Part shown: positions 33,399 to 43,384 of the stretch, piece after piece
Layout: each line of letters begins with the position of its first letter
Position numbering within the stretch: position 1 is the stretch's first letter
From: Straminergon stramineum
Taxonomy: Eukaryota > Streptophyta > Bryopsida > Hypnales > Calliergonaceae
Reading direction: 5' to 3'
NCBI GenBank assembly: GCA_963920665.1
Contig: OY987267.1
Coordinates: 15,624,001 to 15,688,000, forward strand
DNA length: 64,000 nucleotides
Translations under genes and position numbers: made by a program
Notes under the pieces: model-generated
Databases searched by the model: none
Told to the model about the DNA's origin: nothing
Seen by the model: the letters and a program-made list of their open reading frames with translations, nothing else

Positions 33399-35573
33399 AT
33401 GGTTGTTGTGGAGGACATCATGGCATCGTCTCTCTACATGAATTACACAGGATCAGAAAACATGAAGAAAGCGGCATCACCCTTCTGCAATAATGACTCC
33501 GGGGCAGTACTCTCCCGAGACCCTCTAAACTAGGCGAAGATGGCCGCCAAGATGTAAGGGAACCATCTGGATGAGATCAAGCAGATGGTGGCGACGTACT
33601 TCAAGTCCACGAAGGTGGCAATTGAAGGTGTGAATTTGAGGGTGGGTCAGGTGACAGCCATCGCTCGCCGACCCGAAGTGGCGGTGGTGCTTGATGCGGC
33701 CAATGCGAAGGCACGGGTGGATGAGTCCTCCAATTGGGTGTTGAACAAGATCATGAGCGGCGGGGACATCTACGGAGTGACCATGGGCTTCGACACCACC
33801 TCGCACCAGTGCACGCAGCAAGGCGTGGAATTGCAACGTGAACTCATCCGCTTCTTCAACGTGGGTGTGCTGGTGAAAGGGCACTCATTGCCTGCGGAGA
33901 CCACGCGTGCAGCCATGCTGGTGCGCACTAACACGTTGATGTAGGGCAACTCCGACATTCGATGGGAGATTTTGGAAGCCATGGAGAAGCTATTGAATGC
34001 CAACATCATGCCCAAGTTGCCGCTGCAGGGTATGGTGACAACTTCCGGGGACTTGGTGCCGCTGTCATACATTGCGGGGATGCTCATGAGGCGAGCGAAT
34101 TCCATCGCAGTCACCGAAGACGGGCGGGAGGTCTCCGCTTTGGAAAGTTTGCGGATGGCAAGTGTGGAGAAGCCGTTTGAGCTACAACCCAAGGAAGGTT
34201 TGGCGCTCGTGAATGGGACGGCCGTGGGGTCAGTGCTAGCATCCACCGTGTACTTCGACACCAACGTTTTGGCGCTTCTTGCCGAGGTGTTGTCAGCTCT
34301 ATTTTGAGAAGTGATGCAAGGGAAGCCGGAATTTGCAGACCCCTTGACACACAAGCTCAAGCATCACCTGGGGCAGATGGAGGCGGCAGCCGTGATGGAG
34401 TGGGTGTTGGCCGGGAGCAACTTCATGAAAGCCGCGGAGAAGCTAAACGAAACTAACTCGCTAAAGAAGCCAAAGCAAAGTCGGTATGCGTTGCGCACTT
34501 CTCCCCAATGGTTGGGTCCCCAAATCGAGGTGATCCGCACCGCCACGCACGCCATTGAGCGCGAGATCAACTCCGTCAATGATAACCCAATCATCGACGC
34601 CGCACGAGGGATTGCGCTAAATAGGGGCAACTTCCAAGGCACCCCCATTGGCGTCTCCATGGACAACATGTGTTTGGTTGTGGCGGCAATAGGCAAGCTC
34701 ATGTTTGCGCAATTCTCCGAGCTCGTGAATGACTACTACAACAATGGCTTGCCCTTGAACTTGAGCAGGGGACCAAACCCAAGTTTGGACTACGGCATGA
34801 AGGGCACTCAGATTGCTATGGCTTCGTACCTCTCAGAGCTCAACTACATCGCCAATCTGGTCACCACTCATGTCCAAAGTGCAGAGCAGCACAACCAAGA
34901 CGTGAACTCGCTTGGCTTAGTGTCCACGCGCAAAACGGAGGAGGCCGTGGAGATTCTGAAGCTCATGAGCTCCACGTTCCTTGTGGGGTTGTGCCAAGCC
35001 ATTGACCTCCGCCATGTGGAAGAGACCATTCAATCCGCTGTGAAGCAAGTGGTGTTGCAAGCGGCAAAGAAGACGCTCTTCATGGGCCAAAATGGCGCCC
35101 TCCTTCTCCCATGCTTCTGCGAGAAGGACCTTCTCCTCGTCGTGGAGCACAAGCCCGTGTTCTCATACATCAATGATGCTTCTTCGGAGTCGTACCCGTT
35201 GATGGAGAAGCTGCAAGGAGTTCTCGTCAACCACGCCCTCAAAGACGCCTCTCGCTCCGTATTCGAGCAAATTCCCATCTTCAAGGCCTAAGTGCAAGAG
35301 AGGTTGCGTGTTGTGGTGCCCTTGGTGCGGGAAGCATATGACAACAAGGGCTTGTCGGTGGTGCCCAACAGAATTGAATCCTGTAGGACGTACCCATTGT
35401 ACCAATTCATGAGGTTGGAGCTCGGCACACAATTGTTGTCTAGATTGAAGACTGTGTAGCTCGGGACTGAAATCCAGAAAGTATTTGAAGCGATGTCGGA
35501 GGGGAAGCTCATTCAACCTCTTCTGCGATGCGTGCAAGGATGGACTAGTGCTCCAGGCCCATTCCCCTTGTAA
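33399..35573 (+). pseudogene. PAL: Phenylalanine ammonia-lyase pseudogene, full length
   Basis: PAL deaminates L-phenylalanine to trans-cinnamate, the entry step of phenylpropanoid metabolism. One uninterrupted phase runs 725 codons from ATG 33399 to TAA 35571, the normal PAL length, with no intron and no frameshift. Six in-frame stops break it: codons 45 (TAG, at the conserved Trp of DPLNW), 53 (TAA), 182 (TAG, at a conserved Gln), 303 (TGA), 631 (TAA) and 687 (TAG). Family blocks such as [29 protein letters not shown] and [10 protein letters not shown] remain. The Ala-Ser-Gly triad that forms the MIO cofactor reads Thr-Ser-Gly at codons 215-217, and GFGATS is GFDTTS. The enzyme could not work as written even without the stops. 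Its 5' end faces the CHS relic. Confidence 0.95.
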
Positions 35574-38286
35574 AACTGTAGCAATCGTTTCATCAGTTCT
35601 GTCAGCAAAACTTTGTCTTACCATACGTGTAGAGATTCTTCACTCCTATTCAATTTGGAGTTGTCACTATATTTTCGAGTCACAAGTTGTGACTCATGTA
35701 CATTTGGTTAGCACTTGGTCCACATTAGGCCGTGCTTTCAAGAGCATCTTCTAACATTCTTTGGACATCCAATGGACATCTACATTTTCAATCAAGAGGT
35801 TTCTTCGAGTGTCCCATCACGTGTGCTTGGAATTGGAATTCAGATATTGTAGTATCTCATTTCATTACAATAGTTCTTAATTAAGAGGTTGTATTAAGAC
35901 CAACTTTGTCGTAATGCCGCATTCCCTACCCAGGATGAAACACTAGAGAAGTTGCATTTTCTAATAGACTGACAGAAAAGAAAAGTATGCTAGAAGATAA
36001 AAAGCCAAACTCAGGTCTGATGGACTGAAAATTGAAATGAATTGGCATACCATTTCCTGCATAAACATTTCAGTTTTGTTGTGACAATTCTGAATCTCAA
36101 CCAACGTCTAAGAGTAGAGTCGACATAGGATTTTCCCTACCCAATTGATTAGGAGTAGTTGACGCTAAGTTGACTATTGGAAACAAAATTATCTTGCACA
36201 ACGCCAAAATTGGGACAGGCAATACTTTCAATTTGAAAATGTTCATCAAATAAAGCTCTCAAAACTAGGACTAGTGTAGGCTCACATTTCAGGATGTCCG
36301 CCAAAGTTGGAATTTACCATGACTATGAAGTCTTCCAAAATAGCATATTGATCATTCCTAGAAGGCAATCGGGAGCAAGGAGGATCCCAGCGAATAGAAT
36401 GTTTCTAGGGGGCCAGTGTGAAATTTTTTTGATTGCCGAGGTTGCATGTGCATGTTCATATGATGGCATATCAATGTTGCAGGGTTGTGTCTTGCATCAG
36501 ATTTTTGCTGCATTCTGGAAGTTTCGTTGACGCAAGGTTGAGGATCACATTCAAAGTCAATGCGTTCAGATGGTTTCACTGCAGCTAGCTGTGTAACACG
36601 TATGTTTAAGTTCCAGTCATGATACATAACCACCTACCTGATTGAATTGATCGAATGACTGAGAAGGTGTAATAGATTCTGATGAGGCATGCATTAACAA
36701 ATTTATAAGTACCACCCTACAGGACTTCAAAGAGAACGTCAATTAGTCTTCGGAGTCCGATGTCTGCCCTGCAGCCATGGCCTTCAAAACAAGTGACGAA
36801 ACAACCATTCCAACATGGACTACACTCAAATAACTACAACAAGACTTGAACGCTTTACTCCAAACCTCCGCTGAAACTGATGAAGTCACCATAAATCAGT
36901 GAGCCTCTCTTTGTGATTTAAATTCATGGAATTCCAAATCACGACCCCCACCCCCCACCCACCTCGTACAGACAAATTGCAGCACGCACTGTCCGCCCCA
37001 GCCGTCGGAGTAGAGTCGCAAAGGGAAACCTCGCACTCTGACACCTCCCAGTGGTAGCTGAAGTATGTGAATAGTTGCCCACTGACAAATGCATCATTAC
37101 CAAATATTGCCAACACATTTTCTTTGAAAGATCATTTGCACCTAATTTAGTAAAACCGAAGGGAGCAAAAAAGCTAGATCACCGGCAACAAAGTTGCGTT
37201 ACATAGTACATGATCGCACAAATATGATTCCCTATTTCTCCTCCAACACTTTAGCAATCATCTGAATCAAATCACATAATAGTATCCCCCTCCACATTCC
37301 AGTAACTCACAGCACTTTAGACTCAGAATGCTTAACTCACTGCAAGCATTCACTTGCAAAAAACGTATCCACATATGAAGACCCGAATGTGAATGCAAAT
37401 ATCACTACATTCACATGCAAACCATTCAGAGCAATTCAAAGCAATGCAGCAATAACAGTCCCAGACATGATGTTAGTATCCAAAAATAACACATGAAAAT
37501 TGAGAAGGCTAGGGAGGTCGTCGAACGTTCATGGCTTGGTAGTAAGAAATCAATGACACTAAGTTTCATGCAGCCCTTTCTACAAGAATATGCAAAGTCA
37601 ATGTAACACTTTAGCATTCCAAAAATAATAGTCCAAGTTATGATAGTAGCATCACAAAAAATTAAAAATTTTAAAATTTTAAAATTGAGGAGGATTAGAC
37701 CGCCATTAGGCATTGACTATTAATGGACTTGCTAATCAGAAATTGAAGTCACTAAGTTTCATGCATAGGCAAACAACCCTGAATGCAACAGAGAGTTCAG
37801 AATGCACAAACCTTTGAAGAAAGGTAATCAAGGCCAACCAACGTACAGAAAACTAGTTAATCTTCAATTCATATAAATTATGAATGGCATAACTTATTAT
37901 CAAGGCTGTCTCTTAATCAATACCAAATTCAAGAATAATAAGAACACCACCAAATAGTCCAGTCAGAGGCAAAGGATTCAATAATGGCTTTCCATTGAGG
38001 AATCCATAAATACTAAAAAACCAACAAGCCCACAGCATCAATCCTTATATTCCTGTATGCAAGAGGGAGTGCAAAATTCTCGAAAGTATTAATCTAAGCC
38101 AATCGCGGCAATGGCGATGGCGATCTAATTAATTTTCTTTTCGTATGAATTATGAGTCTTATAAATGTTTGTCAAGGATGTCTGTCGGGCTATGGTGATC
38201 GATACACAAAGAACAACACTAAATAGCGGGATCCGGCATGCGATCCTCGCACGCCCATTGAATTGATGAAAGCACTGGGAATTGAA
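35574..38286. other. Intergenic DNA with degenerate direct repeats
   Basis: No gene is recognised. Between about 37470 and 37780 two degenerate copies share AATCA-x-TGACACTAAGTTTCATGCA-like endings (near 37545 and 37745). This lies 0.5 kb past the end of the DUF538 gene. Confidence 0.5.
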
Positions 38287-38712
38287 TCAAACTTCTCTCG
38301 AGAATGCGGTAATAGGAAAAAACTTCCCAATGCAAGCGAAGCTTTTGAAGAAGAGCTTCCCATGATTGGACTGGTCCACGGTGATGTCAATGATCGACAC
38401 CCACAAAAGCTCCTTGGCCTTGATGCCCATGAGCTTGCACAGGCGTCCCTTCTCCAGGTACGCCGTGATCTTGTTGCTGTAGCTCACTTGCTTGGCGATT
38501 TGCTTGAATGTGTGCACGATGGGCTTCTTTTGTGTGAGCCAGATGTACCCTGTCACCTTGTTGTACCCGAGCTCCAAGACCTCCTGCATCGGCAACAAGC
38601 CATCGGGGAGGCCGTGCTCGTAGAGCAAACCACTTGCGCAGCTCAATGTCTCTTTGCCTCTCACGATCTCCAACTGCTCCTCTTTCTCCGCGGAGCCCAT
38701 TTCCATCGCCAT
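38287..38712 (-). CDS. DUF538 family protein
   Basis: The 141-aa product matches the plant-specific DUF538 family (Arabidopsis SVB and relatives), whose members affect trichome and growth traits and whose biochemistry is unsettled. The family core is clear: GLPDGLLPMQEVLELGYNK (about 34-52), TGYIWLTQKK, then YLEKGRLCKLMGIKAKELL and a C-terminal FFPITAF. Length is typical. There is no signal peptide or membrane segment. It is intronless with no visible damage. I chose the ATG at 38712, and alternatives at the third and fifth codons (MAMEM) are possible. It stands alone, with spacer on both sides. Confidence 0.88.
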   Translation of the reverse strand: MAMEMGSAEKEEQLEIVRGKETLSCASGLLYEHGLPDGLLPMQEVLELGYNKVTGYIWLTQKKPIVHTFKQIAKQVSYSNKITAYLEKGRLCKLMGIKAKELLWVSIIDITVDQSNHGKLFFKSFACIGKFFPITAFSREV

Positions 38713-39021
38713 CTCTTCTTATCAACAAAAAAACTTCTCCAAAACTCCCCAAAATTTTGAAAAAATCGCAAAAATCGCAAAGATTGCACGAAATCTCAAG
38801 AAACTTCCATGAATTGCTAACAAGATTCCTCAAAAAACAGACAATGCTGTCTCGTGAATAGCAATCCCCTTTTTAAAAAAAATTAAATTCGTTGTAGCTC
38901 GAGCTCTGTTTTTTGCAATAGGAGACGAGCATGCGAGGGAGAGGATGAAGCGGTGGTTTTCACTAGTACTATAGTCGTCACGATTTGTAAATTACTACTC
39001 ACTATGGGGCCGGCAGATGGC
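38713..39021 (-). promoter_or_regulatory. Upstream region of the DUF538 gene
   Basis: The first 130 bp are a C/A-rich leader on the plus strand. An A/T run around 38868-38885 could serve as a weak TATA region on the minus strand. No specific element is identified. Confidence 0.3.
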
Positions 39022-39151
39022 TTAACCCTTTAAGGATGCGGCCCCATGACCAAGGTAGTATCGAAAATTCTCCAATTATTGGACCAATAGGTGCATTCTT
39101 TTTCTCTACAGTCAACAGTGAAGTCATCCATCAGTGTCCTTACAGGGTTAA
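39022..39151. mobile_element. Small TTAA-bounded element
   Basis: It begins TTAA-CCCTTTAAGGATGC and ends GTCCTTACAGGG-TTAA, about 130 bp with terminal repeats matching at about 10 of 12 positions. It may be a very short deletion derivative of the TTAA family. Confidence 0.55.
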
Positions 39152-39377
39152 CCCTTGGACGCCAGGCTGGAGACCGTAGAAATCATCCATTTTTGAACCA
39201 TGTGACACCATCTTCTTCAAAAAAATAAAAAATACTCATTGGCAGTCACACTACTGTAGAAGATCTCCCCTTTCCACCCCTAATTTTGGGGATGAATAGT
39301 TGTAGTTCTATCTTAGAGAGGAGAATTCCTCGTCATTCATCGAACAAAAAAAATTTGCCACATCATTTAGAGGTTAA
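39148..39377. mobile_element. Possible second TTAA-bounded element, abutting
   Basis: It shares the TTAA at 39148 with its neighbour, begins CCCTTGGACGCC and ends TTTAGAGG-TTAA at 39374-39377. The start resembles that at 56373 (CCCTTGAACGGCC). Terminal pairing is weak. Confidence 0.35.
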
Positions 39378-40218
39378 AGCATTACCACTAGCAGTTGCAC
39401 TCAATTTGACCATAGCATAAGAAGTGGTTTGGCACTTATTGTCTCTTGGGATGTGGTGGTGCACTCAAGCCTTGATGCTTTGCATCAACCGCTCCTTAAA
39501 GTCTTCCCTAAAGTTCTTCCCTTCTCTTTTCACACCTCTAACTAACTTTCATGTCTTCCACTAAGGCCATAGTCAAAGTTGACCAAGTTCATGTAAGTCT
39601 AAAACTGCCCTTTACAAAGGCCCTCTATTGCCAAACAAATGTGAGAGTGTCAGGAGGAACGATACAACTTGTTCCACAAAAAGGTCTGGGTGAAGAGTTG
39701 TTTTTCTCTTGACAAGCACAACAAGCCTAGAGTGGCATTGTTGAGGCTATTGGCAAGGTCTTTTGGTGATTCTATTACTTAGAATTCATTACTATACATG
39801 CCTATGGAGTATGGAGTGATTGGTTGATCGGGTATGGGGAGGTGGACCTATTATATCTTTCCACTATGGACTAATTGGTCACTCTTGTTCACACTTTTAC
39901 TAGTTAAAGGAGAATTTGCCAAGTGACTTCAAAAATAGTTCGTCTATTTCAATAAGGTGAATTCACCTAATATCATTTATGCATGGTTTCAATGAATAAA
40001 TTGTCTGAATTTTTGTTTTTCTGAGGAGTCAAAAGTGGATTTTAGATTATCTTAGAATGTGATTTTATGGACACCAAATGAATAAATTGTGAATTATTAA
40101 AGCTACCAAAGCATACATACCAAAAAGCAATCCTTAACTCTTATGAATAGAGACTAGCATTTAAATAGATGAGAAACAAGAGGGGTTGGTATTAGAAACA
40201 TTTTACAATTAGGTGCAT
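39378..40218. other. Intergenic DNA, nothing recognised
   Basis: I see no gene or bounded repeat. Confidence 0.5.
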
Positions 40219-40509
40219 CATTAGGAAAATTTTGAGCTCTAAACAAGGCTTTGAGTATTAAATTTTCGGCCCCCCCCCCCCCCCTCCCGCAGTATAAGTA
40301 CAAGTAAAAATTAAAATATAAAAAATTTGGAAAAAAAAATATTAAAAGAATTTTAAATTTTTTTTAAAAACAGTCAATCTAATGTGGTGCTGATGTGGCA
40401 CTAGTAGTGCCACGTCAGATTCCTATATATATAATTTTTATTTTTCCATAATAGCACCACGGGGGTGTAGAATTCGCAGCCTTGTTTAGAGCTCAAAATT
40501 TTCCTTATG
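40219..40509 (+). mobile_element. CATTAG-family MITE, copy 4
   Basis: This copy has the best-preserved termini: CATTAGGAAAATTTTGAGCT and its inverse with one mismatch, pairing extending to about 32 bp. The core holds TGATGTGGCACTAGTAGTGC followed by CACGTCAG, itself an internal palindrome. A run of 15 Cs lies at 40270-40284. Confidence 0.85.
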
Positions 40510-40877
40510 TTTTTCTAATTACTGTTATTGGGATTTTTGAATTCTTCTTTTTCTTGGAAGATTGAAAAAGGATTCAATGCACCAAAGAATGTATTAATTG
40601 AATAACATATATAGAACATTTTAAAATGAACTTACTATTCCAAGTACATGAGTAGTGTAAATGACTTTTGTTTTGGGGAGGAGGGCCATCTAAAAGCTTC
40701 TAAATTGGAAATAAGTTTTTGAGGTGAATTTTCTATTAATGACACAAACTAAAGAACTCTTGTTGTGAATCAAGTCTTGATTACTACAGATACAATTGAA
40801 CAAATATTTCTAATTAAGACTTCTTACGAGACTTCTTAGTTGTGAAGTTTTTCTTTTCGAGGCTTCTAGCTTAATCC

Positions 40878-41740
40878 TTAACCCCTAACTGAGGTTCACA
40901 TATCCCCAAAGTAGATGTGTCTTGGTCAACCTTGATTGTAATTTTCAATACAACCATTTTGGTATTGGATTTAAACCAAGAAAATGACGTTTGACAAGTT
41001 CTCTTTCTACTTCATCTTGAATTTTTTGAAAAAATAAAAAAATTGAAAGATTTATTACAATTGTACTAAGCTCCATATAATAGAATTCAAATAATACAAT
41101 ATGTTGTGTTTTTCATTCATATATGTATTTTTAAATTATTTTTCAATTTAAATTACAAAAATGAAGTTTTTCATTCTGAACTTCATTTATGGTAAAAATT
41201 CAAATTATTCTAATATATATTCTAGTTGATATAATTTAATTTCCACATTTAACTTTTTAAAACCACAATAATTAGATTTTTTTTCAATGTTTTTGAAAAA
41301 AATAGCATTAATAGAAAATACCTTTTTCTAATAGAAAAATATGTCAAAATTTTATACATAAATGATATAAAAGGATAAATTTGGTTTTATAGCTAAAATT
41401 GACTTTAAGGTCTTTAATAGGGTTGTTTTGGGTGAAAATAATAAAGAAACTATTGAGAAATTTTCACTCTAATATCCATTGATATTTGTACCTCTTGATA
41501 AAATTTCAAATAATTTAGATTGTTTTTTCTATTTTTACTTATTTGTTTTCAATTTCTACAATAAATGATAATAATTACTATTTTCACAAAATAAATTGAA
41601 ATTTTTTATAGTGATATACAATAGATAGTTTCAAGTAATAAAAATATAGGATTGATATTCAAATTCAATTCAATAGGCTATATTAAGCTCAAACATGGTA
41701 TTTGACTAGTTGGCAATGAATCTTGTCCTTCAGAAGTTAA
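40878..41740 (+). mobile_element. Possible diverged TTAA element
   Basis: The left edge is TTAA-CCCCTAACTGAGG. The right edge is TGTCCTTCAGAAG-TTAA. The size (863 bp) fits the family, but the interior does not align convincingly with copies A-D. Confidence 0.4.
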
Positions 41741-42442
41741 ACATATTTAGAGTTTGAAAGTGGCTCAAGATTAAAAGATTATCTACATTTTTTAGTATTT
41801 GTTGAGTTGACAGTGATTAAAAGATCAAAGATTCCATACTTATATTATATATATTTTTATCATTGTATAAGCTATAAATATCTAAAATATTATTTATAAT
41901 TTATCCATAAACAACCCTAAGCACTCATGTTCATGATATAATCAATTTAGGCAATAATATTCCTTGGTTGACTTTGTGGAACATCACCGTCTTATGAAAT
42001 CAAGATCGGCATTTTAGGCCAAATAATTCATTAAAATTGGAAAAAGTATTTTGATAAGTGCTTTCAAAATTTCTATAATTTTTAATTTTTAATTTAAAAT
42101 TTATTCAAAATCTCATTGCCTTGGATGTAGTGACTTTGTTTGCCTATATCCTACATTAGGTAGAACAACTCATCATAGGCAAAATTAGGAATTTGTCCAC
42201 ATTCCCTAGGTGTCCCAAATGGATCTTTTGTCCTTAATGGGTTACTCTATTTTTACTATTTCTATTCAATGTTTGATTTGTGGAGAGAAGGCAAGTACTT
42301 CGTAGAAGTGGGGAAGTAGGAGACCTCTCTACCTTTACATACTAGACTCCAAATCACAAATAGTTTTGGATAGGTGAAATTTCTCTTGATTTTCCACATT
42401 TTTGTAGTTGACCAAATTTTTAAATATATTGATTTACAATGC
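41741..42442. other. Intergenic DNA with a U2/U3 repeat fragment
   Basis: About 42190-42395 matches parts of 14540-14850 and 19360-19650, including GTGGAGAGAAGGCAAGT and AGACTCCAAATCACAAA. So part of the duplicated sHSP-flanking block is a dispersed repeat. Confidence 0.6.
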
Positions 42443-43384
42443 TTAACCCCTAAAGTTCCTTGACCATATTAACACCAAAAAAAACTCAAAAATTGCCATT
42501 TCTATTACAAGTACCAAATTTTGGAAAAATATCATTTTGGACACATGTAACCATAGGATTCTGTAGTACACTAGATTGAGAAGATGTGGGAAAAAATTCA
42601 GAAAATTCCACCCTATAGATTGCAAGATATTAGCATTTGAAGTGACAAAAATCATTTTTTGGGCCCTGTGAAAAAACGGGCAGCTACACTTCACAAGGTC
42701 ACATTTGTATGAAAACTTGTCCAAAATGGATGTGCTTCTTTAGATTCACTCTTCAATGCACGTTTGCTACATGGTTGAAAATTTTCAGATCATTTGGAAT
42801 TGTGCAACATATAGGAAAAAATAGTAAGTAGAAAGATGTAGAAAATGATTCAAAATACTAAATTATTAATGATTTATTATTGGAATTGAAAAATCCCAAT
42901 CTTAATGGTTGTAATGTTGTAATAAACAATCTACAACTCATTTTTTTTATTTTTTTTTATTTTTTTCAAAAAATATTGAAAATTGAGTTAAATAAAGAAC
43001 TTCAAAGTTTATTTTAGAATAGAGAATCCATGTTTGCTTGCAAACTAAAACATCTCATAACTGTTGACTCATTGATCAAAATGGAATGATTCAAAGCTTT
43101 CTATGTACATATAAATCTAGGAAACCAATTTCCAATTTTTATTTTTGAAAAAAATGATTTTTTAGATCTGCCCAGATTGTTCGAGTTGAGAAACAAACTA
43201 CATATTAGACCATAAATTTTGACTCATATTTCCAAATTCCCTAAAATTTAGTGCATGTAAAAGATATTCCTCGTCCACACCTTCCATTGAAGTTTGGGCC
43301 AAAAACATGAAAATCTCTAGTCACACGTACTTGCCCAAAAAAGTCATGTTGCCAAAAATCACACCTTAGGCCTTTAGGGGTTGA
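42443..43384 (-). mobile_element. TTAA element copy F
   Basis: It begins TTAA-CCCCTAAAGTTCC and ends GGCCTTTAGGGG-TTGA, where the right flank has one change from TTAA. It is collinear with copy A at 676-1604 over its whole length (942 bp), including AACACATGTAACCATAGGATT-like sequence. No transposase is present. Confidence 0.85.

Noticed and set aside
33399..35573. Possibility that PAL stops are repaired by RNA editing or readthrough
   Set aside because: Editing of stop codons in plants is known for organelle transcripts, not nuclear mRNAs. The MIO triad and GFGATS motif are also altered, so a pseudogene is the simpler reading.
38387..38833. 148-codon frame overlapping the DUF538 gene in another phase
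   Set aside because: Shadow frame. The DUF538 signature is in the 38287-38712 frame.
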